31,347 nucleotides of DNA from Pseudaeromonas sp038247115. GTDB taxonomy: Bacteria > Pseudomonadota > Gammaproteobacteria > Enterobacterales > Aeromonadaceae. The translations under genes were made by a program, and so were the position numbers. The stretch is from assembly GCA_038247115.1 (NCBI GenBank), contig JBBRVG010000050.1, forward strand, positions 1 through 31,347, written 5' to 3'. The notes below the pieces were generated by a model. The model did no database searches. It was not told where the DNA came from and saw only the letters and a list, made by a program, of their open reading frames with translations. This document shows, in pieces, positions 8,225 through 15,372 of this stretch. Each line of letters opens with the position of its first letter. Within the stretch, counting starts at the first letter, position 1.

Positions 8225-10042
8225 CTAGCGGCGAGTTGACTCTAATGGCATAAACCCGGCCAGCGGGGCTCCCTGGGCGATTAAGTCCCCCGGCTGCACA
8301 TGGTAGCGGTGCAATATCCCGGCGCAAGGAACCCGGATTTCGGCCTCCATTTTCATCGCTTCCATGACCAGCAAGACAGCGCCTTCCTGCAAGCTTTGCC
8401 CAGGTTCGGCAATCAGTTTGACAATGGTGCCGGCTAGAGGCGCCGGGAATAAGGTTTCGGTGGCTGCTATTGCCGGTTGCTGAGTTGGCACCCTATCCAC
8501 CGGCATCGCCTGTACCGATGCCAGCGCACCACCAGGGGCCACATCGACGCAGTACAGCACACCATCGACACGGACGTCATAACGCGTCGTAGCACCCGCC
8601 ACAGACGACTGGGCTCCATGTTCTGGAACTACCTGTGGTTCAGGCTTGGCGACTTCTCCCGGTATAGGTTCAAAGAATGATGGGTCCCCCCGATGACGGA
8701 AGAACTTAAACGCCACTTGAGGGAACAATGCATAGGTTAAGCGGTCGTCCTCATTCAGACTTGCCGCCTCTATCCCGGCCTTTTGTGCCTCCTGTAACAA
8801 TTCTGCGCCTAACCGCTCCCACTCTGGCGGCAAAAGATCCGCTGGCCGACAGGTAATGGCTTCACTCCCTTGCAGAACGCGAGCCTGTAGTTGCCCATTG
8901 AGCGGCGCCGGTGCAGCACCATACTCGCCTTTCAAAATAGCGGCGGTTTCCTTGGTGATGGTTTTATAGCGCTCTCCGGCCAGTACATTCAGCACCGCCT
9001 GAGTGCCGACGATCTGCGACGTGGGCGTCACCAGAGGTATATATCCCAAGTCAGCTCGCACACGCGGTATCTCGGCCAGCACCTCATCCAGGCGATCAGC
9101 CGCCCCCTGCTCTTTCAACTGGGCTTCCATATTGGTCAACATACCGCCCGGTACCTGAGCCAGCAGGATCCGGGAGTCGACGCCGCGCATTGCGCCTTCG
9201 AATTGCGCGTACTTCTTGCGGACATCGCGAAAATAGGTGGCTATCTCTTCCAGCAAGGTCAAATCAAGCCCGGTCGCATAGGGGCTACCCTCCACCATGG
9301 CGACGACTGTCTCGGTCGGGGAATGGCCATAGGTCATGCTCATGGTCGAGATAGCGGTATCGAGAATGTCCACGCCCGCATCAATGGCTTTCATATGGGT
9401 CGGCAAACTCAGGCCTGTGGTGGCATGGCAATGCAGTGCCAGCGGCAAATCGACTTCCGCCTTGATAGCCCGGATCAGTGTTTCCGCCTCAAAGGGTTTC
9501 AATAGTCCTGCCATATCCTTGATACACAAGGAGTGACACCCCAGCTCCTGCAACCGTTTAGCAAGATCAACCCAGTCCTGCATCTGATGCACTGGACTTG
9601 TGGTGTAGCAGAGCGTGCCCTGAGCGTGAGCTCCGACCTCGAGGGTAGCCTGTACCGCACACTGCAGATTCCGCACATCATTCATCGCATCAAAGATACG
9701 AAACACATCCATACCATTGTGATGGGCCCGCTCCACAAAATGGCGTACCAAGTCATCAGCATAGTGGCGATAGCCCAGCAAATTTTGCCCGCGCAGCAAC
9801 ATCTGTTGGGGGGTCTTGGGCATCAACTTCTTCAGTTCGCGTAACCGCACCCAGGGATCTTCACCCAAATACCGGATGCAGGAATCAAAGGTCGCGCCAC
9901 CCCATGATTCAATCGACCAGAAGCCGACTTGATCCAGCTTACCGGCAATCGGCAGCATGTCCGCGAGGCGCAACCGGGTTGCCAGGAGGGATTGGTGAGC
10001 ATCGCGGAGTACAACTTCAGTAATTGCGAGTGGTTTATTCAT
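8225..10042 (-). CDS. oadA: Oxaloacetate decarboxylase alpha subunit (biotin carboxyltransferase)
   Basis: OadA transfers the carboxyl group of oxaloacetate to its own biotin. The 605-residue protein has an N-terminal carboxyltransferase barrel with the metal-binding segments VVLRDAHQS and LHCHATTG and the lysine segment CIKDMAGLLKP, then the conserved PYC/OADA region. A short Ala/Pro-type linker leads to a C-terminal biotinyl domain with the biotin site EAMKM (biotinylated Lys about residue 564). The ATG overlaps the oadG stop by four bases (ATGA), indicating translational coupling. With OadB and OadG it forms the Na+-translocating decarboxylase used in citrate or oxaloacetate catabolism. 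No citrate lyase or citrate transporter genes are in the window. Confidence 0.96.
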   Translation of the reverse strand: MNKPLAITEVVLRDAHQSLLATRLRLADMLPIAGKLDQVGFWSIESWGGATFDSCIRYLGEDPWVRLRELKKLMPKTPQQMLLRGQNLLGYRHYADDLVRHFVERAHHNGMDVFRIFDAMNDVRNLQCAVQATLEVGAHAQGTLCYTTSPVHQMQDWVDLAKRLQELGCHSLCIKDMAGLLKPFEAETLIRAIKAEVDLPLALHCHATTGLSLPTHMKAIDAGVDILDTAISTMSMTYGHSPTETVVAMVEGSPYATGLDLTLLEEIATYFRDVRKKYAQFEGAMRGVDSRILLAQVPGGMLTNMEAQLKEQGAADRLDEVLAEIPRVRADLGYIPLVTPTSQIVGTQAVLNVLAGERYKTITKETAAILKGEYGAAPAPLNGQLQARVLQGSEAITCRPADLLPPEWERLGAELLQEAQKAGIEAASLNEDDRLTYALFPQVAFKFFRHRGDPSFFEPIPGEVAKPEPQVVPEHGAQSSVAGATTRYDVRVDGVLYCVDVAPGGALASVQAMPVDRVPTQQPAIAATETLFPAPLAGTIVKLIAEPGQSLQEGAVLLVMEAMKMEAEIRVPCAGILHRYHVQPGDLIAQGAPLAGFMPLESTRR

Positions 10043-10314
10043 GCTTGTCGCTCCGAAGGATCGGCGGGTAAACCTTGGGCCTGATGACGATGGATCGCGG
10101 CGCTAATAGCGGCCACTATGGCGGGAGACGGCAGAACCTCGAAGGGCGGAGTTGCCGGCGCCGTTGCGTTCAGGAAGGGTTTTTCTGTCTCTCGAGCCAT
10201 CCAGCCCAGCGCCTTTATCGCCAACACCATGATACCGAGTAACAGGTAGACGAATCCCATCCCCAATACCAGCAGCTTGAACGCCTCGACCATCATTCCT
10301 GATCCCGTTGTCAT
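10039..10314 (-). CDS. oadG: Oxaloacetate decarboxylase gamma subunit
   Basis: The small OadG subunit holds the alpha and beta subunits together at the membrane. The 91-residue product has one N-terminal membrane helix (about residues 12-35, LLVLGMGFVYLLLGIMVLAI) and a polar, Pro-rich tail. It ends with PSPAIVAAISAAIHRHQ, which resembles OadG C-termini. I chose the second of two nearby ATGs (10314) because GGGAGG lies six bases upstream; the ATG at 10320 abuts that element. The frame extends upstream to 10407 without a plausible start. First gene of oadGAB. Confidence 0.9.
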   Translation of the reverse strand: MTTGSGMMVEAFKLLVLGMGFVYLLLGIMVLAIKALGWMARETEKPFLNATAPATPPFEVLPSPAIVAAISAAIHRHQAQGLPADPSERQA

Positions 10315-10344
10315 TATCATCCTCCCGATATCCCCAGCACCGAC

Positions 10345-10359
10345 GGCAAGGGGCTTGCC
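10345..10359. promoter_or_regulatory. Perfect inverted repeat upstream of oadG
   Basis: GGCAAG-GGG-CTTGCC lies about 30 bp upstream of the oadG start and just ahead of its ribosome binding site. It could be an operator or a leader hairpin. No T-run follows on the minus strand, so a terminator is unlikely. Confidence 0.35.
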
Positions 10360-10474
10360 ATTTCGACTGTTAAAATCTAGTTCAGGAGACAAGGAAAAAA
10401 TGGGCAACCTTCACAGAGAGAAAAAGAGTAAGCAGAATGCATGGTTACGGATGCGGAGAGCGTCGCAGATAGAC

Positions 10475-10507
10475 AAAAAAAGAGGCCCTCTGACGAGGGC
10501 CTCTTTT
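10475..10507 (-). terminator. Terminator of the tRNA operon
   Basis: The perfect stem GAGGCCCTC-TGAC-GAGGGCCTC (10482-10503) is followed on the minus strand by seven T residues (10475-10481). It lies seven bases past the CCA end of the last tRNA-Arg. A shorter T-run on the other side gives some plus-strand potential. Confidence 0.9.
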
Positions 10508-10513
10508 AAAAGA

Positions 10514-10590
10514 TGGTGCATCCGAGAGGATTCGAACCTCTGACCACTCGGTTCGTAGCCGAGTACTCTATCCAGCTGAGCTACGGATGC
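10514..10590 (-). tRNA. tRNA-Arg (anticodon ACG), second copy
   Basis: This 77-nt gene reads 5'-GCATCCGTAGCTCAGC on the minus strand. The loop CTACGAA gives anticodon ACG, which is read as ICG after deamination. It has a complete cloverleaf with the T-loop GGTTCGAATCC and an encoded 3' CCA. It appears identical to the copy at 10625-10701 and corresponds to the argV/argY group of E. coli. Confidence 0.98.
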
Positions 10591-10624
10591 AAGAGTGTAA
10601 AACTGTGTTACTTAATGCGGAAAA

Positions 10625-10701
10625 TGGTGCATCCGAGAGGATTCGAACCTCTGACCACTCGGTTCGTAGCCGAGTACTCTATCCAGCTGAGCTACGGATG
10701 C
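10625..10701 (-). tRNA. tRNA-Arg (anticodon ACG), first copy
   Basis: This is the same 77-nt gene as the copy 34 bp downstream, including anticodon ACG and encoded CCA. It lies between tRNA-Ser and the second tRNA-Arg, so all three are probably processed from one transcript. Confidence 0.98.
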
Positions 10702-10710
10702 ACTATGCAA

Positions 10711-10803
10711 TGGCGGTGAGGGAGGGATTCGAACCCTCGATGCGGCTTTTGACCGCATGCTCCCTTAGCAGGGGAGTGCCTTCAGCCTCTCGGCCACCTC
10801 ACC
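10711..10803 (-). tRNA. serV: tRNA-Ser (anticodon GCU)
   Basis: This 93-nt class II tRNA has a long variable arm. Its minus strand begins GGTGAGGTGGCCGAGAGGCT, the anticodon loop CTGCTAA gives GCU, and the 3' end is CACCGCCA with encoded CCA. It closely matches E. coli serV and holds the same position next to csrA and the tRNA-Arg genes. Confidence 0.98.
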
Positions 10804-10816
10804 GTTGCGGGTGCAG

Positions 10817-10844
10817 ATATTACTGTGCGGGGAAAATATGTCAA
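10817..10844 (-). promoter_or_regulatory. Stable-RNA promoter for the tRNA-Ser/Arg/Arg operon
   Basis: On the minus strand a perfect TTGACA (10839-10844) is separated by 16 bp from TAATAT (10817-10822). A GC-rich discriminator (GCACCCGC) follows directly, as in growth-rate and ppGpp-controlled tRNA and rRNA promoters. The tRNA-Ser gene begins 13 bp further on. Confidence 0.7.
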
Positions 10845-10950
10845 ACCTTTTTTCCCCACAATTCTCTGTTCGCACAGCAATTAAGCAGATTGAGCACGAG
10901 TTATGCTAGAAGAGGAAAAAACAGCCTAAAACCAACCATTAACATGGTCC

Positions 10951-10980
10951 TAAAACAAAGGCGGCCCAGTGGCCGCCTTT
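10951..10980 (-). terminator. Terminator of csrA
   Basis: The stem AAAGGCGGCC-CAGT-GGCCGCCTTT (10957-10980) is followed on the minus strand by an interrupted T-run. It separates csrA from the tRNA operon promoter. Confidence 0.85.
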
Positions 10981-10984
10981 TGTA

Positions 10985-11182
10985 TCAGTAATTACCTTCT
11001 GCGCCGTTATCATCGCCTTTTTCGGCTTGGATGCGCATATAGATTTCTTCGCGATGCACGGATACCTCTTTTGGCGCATTCACACCAATCCGAACCTGAT
11101 TACCTTTCACGCCCAGAACAGTCACCGTTACGTCGTCACCAATCATCAGGGTCTCACCCACGCGACGAGTCAAAATCAGCAT
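10985..11182 (-). CDS. csrA: Carbon storage regulator CsrA
   Basis: CsrA is a dimeric RNA-binding protein that controls translation and stability of many mRNAs by binding GGA motifs. The 65-residue sequence begins MLILTRRVGETLMIGDDV and contains GNQVRIGVNAPKEVSVHREEIY, including the RNA-contacting residues near Arg44 (HRE). The start is ATG with AAGGAG. That ribosome binding site itself carries a GGA, and another GGGA lies a few bases upstream, so autoregulation by CsrA is plausible. The position between an aspartokinase-type gene and serV is conserved in related gammaproteobacteria. Confidence 0.98.
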   Translation of the reverse strand: MLILTRRVGETLMIGDDVTVTVLGVKGNQVRIGVNAPKEVSVHREEIYMRIQAEKGDDNGAEGNY

Positions 11183-11225
11183 TCAGTTGCTCCTTGGTTC
11201 CCATGGAACAGATTATTGAATAGTC

Positions 11226-11254
11226 ATTATCTCTGATAATGCAGAAAAAAATAA
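11226..11254 (-). promoter_or_regulatory. Candidate csrA promoter
   Basis: On the minus strand a GATAAT -10 (11226-11231) lies 17 bp from TTATTT (11249-11254). The leader would be about 40 nt. The -35 match is weak and E. coli csrA has several promoters, so others may exist. Confidence 0.35.
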
Positions 11255-11277
11255 GCTCTATCTCGTGCTGCCACCCA

Positions 11278-11793
11278 TCATACCCGCGCTAAAACCAGCT
11301 CCAACTGTGGGAACGCCTGCTGTAATGCCTCAACGGCCGACGCAACATTCGTGTCGTCGATAAAAACCGAAAGGGTCTGATCGGACGTCGAAATCGATTG
11401 AATTCGAATATCCGGTGCCGCCAAGGCAATAAGCACGGCATCCAGGATACCGGGGTGCTGCCAAAGACTTTCCCCCCTCATCAAGAGTTTGGCAATTGCT
11501 GGCTGCGCCTGAATTCGAACATTCCCTAACCCCGGCACCAGCTGTTCGAGTATAGCCAGCGCAGGCTGGTAGTCATCCCGATGAATGATAAAGCTGAAAT
11601 TCGCCGTACCATCATCCTGAGTATTCAACGCCATGGCATCTACATCGATCTTGGCCTCGACCAGGGGTCCAAGGATCAATGCCGGGGTATCCGGCCTATC
11701 CGGAACACCGAAAAGAACAAACTCAAGCGCCTCCCGCACGACAGCAAGCGTGGATACAGTAGGCACGGTAGTTGACTCGATAACGTCTGGCAT
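11278..11793 (-). CDS. Stand-alone ACT-domain protein, aspartokinase regulatory region without the kinase domain
   Basis: This 171-residue frame resembles only the C-terminal allosteric part of a monofunctional aspartokinase. ACT unit 1 spans about residues 22-95, with the GVPDRP turn, AKIDVDAMALN and FSFIIHRDDYQPAL. ACT unit 2 spans about 97-169, with IRIQSISTSDQTLSVFID and VEALQQAF. The kinase domain is absent: no VxKFGGTS lysine/glycine motif exists. The frame is open only about 40 bp further upstream, and alaS ends 160 bp away, so there is no room for it. Vibrio and Shewanella, as I recall, carry a full aspartokinase here between alaS and csrA. The ribosome binding site is weak. It may be a decaying remnant or a regulatory subunit binding lysine or threonine. 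The usual Gly after RP in the first ACT turn is Asp here. Confidence 0.75.
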   Translation of the reverse strand: MPDVIESTTVPTVSTLAVVREALEFVLFGVPDRPDTPALILGPLVEAKIDVDAMALNTQDDGTANFSFIIHRDDYQPALAILEQLVPGLGNVRIQAQPAIAKLLMRGESLWQHPGILDAVLIALAAPDIRIQSISTSDQTLSVFIDDTNVASAVEALQQAFPQLELVLARV

Positions 11794-11902
11794 CAGGAGG
11801 CTCTTGGATTCAACAAATAGAAAGGGGTACGCTTAGCGCCAAGTCCACATCCGAGAGAGCCGGCAAACAGCCTTCCCATAGACGCGGTAATACGACCAGA
11901 CA

Positions 11903-11942
11903 AACAAAGGGGCTCCTTAACAGCGTGAGGAGCCCCTTCGTA
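11903..11942 (-). terminator. Terminator of alaS
   Basis: The stem AAGGGGCTCCT (11907-11917) pairs with AGGAGCCCCTT (11928-11938) over a 10-base loop and is followed on the minus strand by TTTGTTTG. It lies just past the alaS stop and so separates alaS from the ACT-domain gene. Confidence 0.85.
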
Positions 11943-11953
11943 ACCAGAAGCTG

Positions 11954-14578
11954 TTACAGGCGCTCTTCCAGCCAGGGGATCACACGTTCCAGTGCTGCGG
12001 GTAGAGCTTGGGGCTCGGTGCCACCGGCTTGCGCCATATCAGCACGACCACCACCCTTGCCACCCACTTGTTGCGCAACCACATTGACCAAGTCACCGGC
12101 TTTCACCTTGCTGGTCAAATCATGGGTCACACCGGCGATCAAACTGACTTTACCGTCAGCAACGGTGGCCAGTAACAGGACCCCGGATTGCAGACGGTTC
12201 TTCAGCTCATCCAGCGTAGTCCGCAGACTCTTGGGATCGACACCTTCCAGCTCGGCAACCAATACTTGCTGGCCATTGATCCGGACCACCTGCGTCAGCA
12301 AGTTAGCACCCGCATGCGCCGCCAGCTTGGCCTTGAGTTGTTCCAGCTCACGCTCCAGAGAACGGGTGCGATCCATCACCTGACGCACCTTGGCGGCAAT
12401 GGAGAATTGATCGCCCTTGACCAGAGACGCCGTCTCATCGATCTGTTCGCCCAACTGGTGCATGTAGTCGATCGCGACTTGACCGGCCACGGCTTCAATC
12501 CGGCGAATACCGGCGGCAACGCCGCTTTCCGCGATAATTTTGAAGAAGCCGATATCCCCGGTGCGAGATGCATGAGTCCCACCACACAGTTCGGTGGAGA
12601 AATCACCCATGCCGACCACGCGGACTTCGTCATCATACTTTTCGCCAAACAAAGCCATGGCACCACTCTGCTTGGCATCATCCACCGACATCAGACGAGT
12701 TTCGACCGGATGGTTCTTCCGGATCTCGGCATTCACCAACTCCTCGACCCGACGGATGGTCGCCATGGTCAGTGGCTCGAAGTGCGAGAAGTCAAAACGC
12801 AAGCGCTCAGGGCCAACTTGCGACCCCTTCTGCGCCACATGCTCACCGAGCACCTTGCGCAATGCGGCATGCAACAAATGGGTGACGGAGTGATGGGCTG
12901 CCGTTGCCAGACGACGCTCGCCATCCACCTCGGCCAACACCAAATCGTTCAGCTTGAACTGGCCACGTTCCACATAGCCCCGGTGGGCAATGGCCTGACC
13001 CAGCTTGATGGTGTCGGTGACAGCAAAGACATTATCGCCATGATGCAACAGACCGGCATCACCCAACTGACCACCCGATTCGGCATAGAAAGGAGTGTTG
13101 GCCAGAATCACCAGCGCCTCATCCCCTTCATGGATGGTCTCCACTTCGGCATCCTGCTTGATAAGACCGGTAATGGTTTCTTCGGCGGTCAGTTGTGCAT
13201 AACCGGTGAATTGGCTGGTCTGTTCAATTTTCAGACGTTTGTTGTAATCGACGGCGAAATTGGAAGCACCCTTGCCCCGTTCACGCTGCTTTTCCATCTC
13301 GCTCTGAAAGCCCGCTTCATCGATGCTGTAGTCGCGATCTCGCACCACATCGGCGGTTAAATCTGCCGGAAAGCCATAGGTGTCATACAACTTGAACACC
13401 ACTTCACCGGGCACCACCTTGGCGTCACCCAGAGCAGACAGAGCCTCTTCCAGCAGCGCCAAGCCCCGATCCAGAGTGCGGACGAATTGTTCTTCTTCCT
13501 GCTTGAGCACTCGCTCGATCACCGGTTGTTGGCTGTGTAATTCCGGGTAGGCATCCCCCATCTGCTGTGCCAATTCGGCCACCAGACGATAGAAGAACAC
13601 ATCTTGTGCGCCCAGCTTGCGACCATGACGCACAGCGCGGCGGATAATACGCCGCAACACATAACCGCGACCTTCATTGGAGGGCATGACACCATCGGCA
13701 ATCAGGAAGGCACAAGAGCGAATATGGTCCGCGATCACACGCAGCGATTTATTCGCCAGATCTTCGATTCCGGTGATGGCCGCGACTTGTTTGATCAGCG
13801 CCTGGAAGATGTCAATTTCATAGTTGGAATGGACACCCTGCATGATGGCAGAGATGCGTTCAATCCCCATGCCGGTATCGACCGAAGGTTTCGGCAGTGG
13901 TTCCATCACGCCATCAGCCTGACGGTTGAACTGCATGAACACCACGTTCCAGATCTCGATGAAACGATCACCATCCTCCTCCGCAGAGCCAGGAGGGCCG
14001 CCCCAGATATCAGCGCCGTGGTCGTAGAATATTTCGGTACAAGGACCGCAAGGACCCGTGTCGCCCATCTGCCAGAAGTTATCCGAAGCGTAAGGAGCAC
14101 CCTTATTGTCACCGATGCGGACGATCCGCTCTGCGGGTACGCCGATTTCCTTGGCCCAGATGTCATAGGCCTCGTCATCGGTGGCGTAAACGGTGACCAG
14201 CAATTTCTCTTGCGGCAGTTTCAGCACCGAGGTCAAAAAACGCCACGCAAAGGTAATAGCGTCACGCTTGAAATAATCACCAAAACTGAAGTTACCCAGC
14301 ATTTCGAAGAAGGTATGGTGACGAGCCGTATAACCGACGTTATCCAGATCGTTGTGCTTACCACCCGCACGCACACAGCGTTGTGACGAGGCGGCTCGGT
14401 TATAAGAGCGGATATCGCTACCTAAAAACACATCCTTAAACTGGTTCATCCCGGCATTGGTAAACAGCAGCGTCGGGTCGTTGTGGGGTACCAGCGAACT
14501 GGAAGCCACAACTTGGTGGCCTTCGGAGCGAAAATACTCGAGAAACGCGGTACGGATCTCTGATGTCGACATGTACAT
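11954..14578 (-). CDS. alaS: Alanyl-tRNA synthetase
   Basis: AlaRS charges tRNA-Ala. The 874-residue product has the class II catalytic domain (SSLVPHNDPTLLFTNAGMNQ, then RCVRAGGKHNDLDNVG and HHTFFEMLGNFSFGDYFK). The editing domain follows with the zinc-site motifs HSVTH (about residue 562) and CGGTH (about 665). The C-terminal DHHA1-type domain ends with GGKGGGRADMAQAGG. Two starts are possible: the ATG at 14578 (MYMSTS), with AGG seven bases upstream, and the ATG at 14572, which matches E. coli better. Length is as expected. It is probably transcribed alone. Confidence 0.98.
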   Translation of the reverse strand: MYMSTSEIRTAFLEYFRSEGHQVVASSSLVPHNDPTLLFTNAGMNQFKDVFLGSDIRSYNRAASSQRCVRAGGKHNDLDNVGYTARHHTFFEMLGNFSFGDYFKRDAITFAWRFLTSVLKLPQEKLLVTVYATDDEAYDIWAKEIGVPAERIVRIGDNKGAPYASDNFWQMGDTGPCGPCTEIFYDHGADIWGGPPGSAEEDGDRFIEIWNVVFMQFNRQADGVMEPLPKPSVDTGMGIERISAIMQGVHSNYEIDIFQALIKQVAAITGIEDLANKSLRVIADHIRSCAFLIADGVMPSNEGRGYVLRRIIRRAVRHGRKLGAQDVFFYRLVAELAQQMGDAYPELHSQQPVIERVLKQEEEQFVRTLDRGLALLEEALSALGDAKVVPGEVVFKLYDTYGFPADLTADVVRDRDYSIDEAGFQSEMEKQRERGKGASNFAVDYNKRLKIEQTSQFTGYAQLTAEETITGLIKQDAEVETIHEGDEALVILANTPFYAESGGQLGDAGLLHHGDNVFAVTDTIKLGQAIAHRGYVERGQFKLNDLVLAEVDGERRLATAAHHSVTHLLHAALRKVLGEHVAQKGSQVGPERLRFDFSHFEPLTMATIRRVEELVNAEIRKNHPVETRLMSVDDAKQSGAMALFGEKYDDEVRVVGMGDFSTELCGGTHASRTGDIGFFKIIAESGVAAGIRRIEAVAGQVAIDYMHQLGEQIDETASLVKGDQFSIAAKVRQVMDRTRSLERELEQLKAKLAAHAGANLLTQVVRINGQQVLVAELEGVDPKSLRTTLDELKNRLQSGVLLLATVADGKVSLIAGVTHDLTSKVKAGDLVNVVAQQVGGKGGGRADMAQAGGTEPQALPAALERVIPWLEERL

Positions 14579-14722
14579 GAATAAACCTGCTTGGTTCTGA
14601 AATGGGGTTGGCGCTTGACCGACATAATTTAAGAGTTATCCCGCCCAAAGTAAAACCATGTGCAGGAAAAGGGAGGGAAGAGAGCGTAATTGGCGGTAGT
14701 TTGACGATTAAATGTAGTCTTC

Positions 14723-14750
14723 TGCGCTGGGCAGTGCGCCATCAGCGCAC
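14723..14750. other. Overlapping inverted repeats downstream of recX
   Basis: Two mutually exclusive hairpins can form: TGCGCTG (14723-14729) with CAGCGCA (14743-14749), and GTGCGC (14734-14739) with GCGCAC (14745-14750). They lie about 40 bp past the recX stop and could help end or stabilise the recX mRNA, but there is no good T-run. The rest of the 14579-14787 gap shows no gene. Confidence 0.3.
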
Positions 14751-14787
14751 AGAGTCAGGAGCCTATGCCGATGCAGACAACAGAGGT

Positions 14788-15273
14788 TTATTCTTCATCG
14801 CTCGGGGTCAAGGCATAGCGGGCTTGCTCGGAGGTAAAGCCCCGGCGTTGTAAAAAGGCAAGCAACCGCCCCCGAGCCGCACGGTCCAATGTGGCCGGTT
14901 CGCTTACTTTTCGCACGGCCTGCTGCTTGGCGATTGCAAACCAGTCAATCTCGCAGGCCTCCAACGCCAACTTGATTGGTTCAGCCGGTAACCCTTTGAA
15001 TCTGAGCTCTTGCATCACCCGTATCGGCCCGTAGCCACGGTTGGCTCGGGAACGAATATAAGCCGTCATCATCCGGGCCTCATTTAACCAATCCAGCACC
15101 CGACAACGCTCGATCACCGCCGCCAGAATAGTAGACGGATACTCGCCCCCCAGTTTTCTGCGGATCTCTTGCTCACTGTATTCGCGGCGAGCCAGCAGGC
15201 GCATAACTCGGGACAAGGCCTGCTTATATTCAACCGTCATCTGCACCCGCTCCACCTCGTCGTGGAGCAACAT
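14788..15273 (-). CDS. recX: Regulatory protein RecX
   Basis: RecX caps RecA filaments and limits recombination and SOS activity. The 161-residue product has the family's three-helix repeats: MRLLARREYSEQEIRRKL near the start, then WLNEARMMTAYIRSRANRGYGPIRVMQELRFKGL, and a C-terminal repeat ending RRGFTSEQARYAL. The start is uncertain. I prefer the ATG at 15273, which has GAGGA about 10 bases upstream and gives the family's usual length (E. coli 166). An ATG at 15240 (MTVEYK) is nearly as good, and a TTG at 15306 is less likely. It follows recA on the same strand, separated by a hairpin that probably keeps RecX below RecA. Confidence 0.93.
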   Translation of the reverse strand: MLLHDEVERVQMTVEYKQALSRVMRLLARREYSEQEIRRKLGGEYPSTILAAVIERCRVLDWLNEARMMTAYIRSRANRGYGPIRVMQELRFKGLPAEPIKLALEACEIDWFAIAKQQAVRKVSEPATLDRAARGRLLAFLQRRGFTSEQARYALTPSDEE

Positions 15274-15338
15274 GGATGAGGTGTCCTCTTTTCTTTCAGG
15301 ATTCAAACCCGTTCTCCATATAAGACATCCATAAACAG

Positions 15339-15363
15339 TCAGGCCGACATGATGTCGGCCTGA
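15339..15363 (-). terminator. Hairpin between recA and recX, probable partial terminator
   Basis: TCAGGCCGACAT (15339-15350) and ATGTCGGCCTGA (15352-15363) form a perfect inverted repeat immediately after the recA stop. The T-run on the minus strand is short and broken. Leaky termination here, as in E. coli recA-recX, would give low recX expression by read-through. Confidence 0.65.
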
Positions 15364-15372
15364 TGGGTTGAG

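Noticed and set aside
10514..10701. Direct repeats of 77 bp that could suggest a duplication element or short repeat array
   Set aside because: The repeats are two complete tRNA-Arg genes in a conserved tRNA operon. There is no CRISPR-like spacing and no mobile element.
12188..13360. A 390-codon open frame on the plus strand antisense to alaS
   Set aside because: It lies entirely inside the well-conserved alaS gene, has no recognisable domains and has a His/Gln/Arg-rich composition typical of antisense translations.
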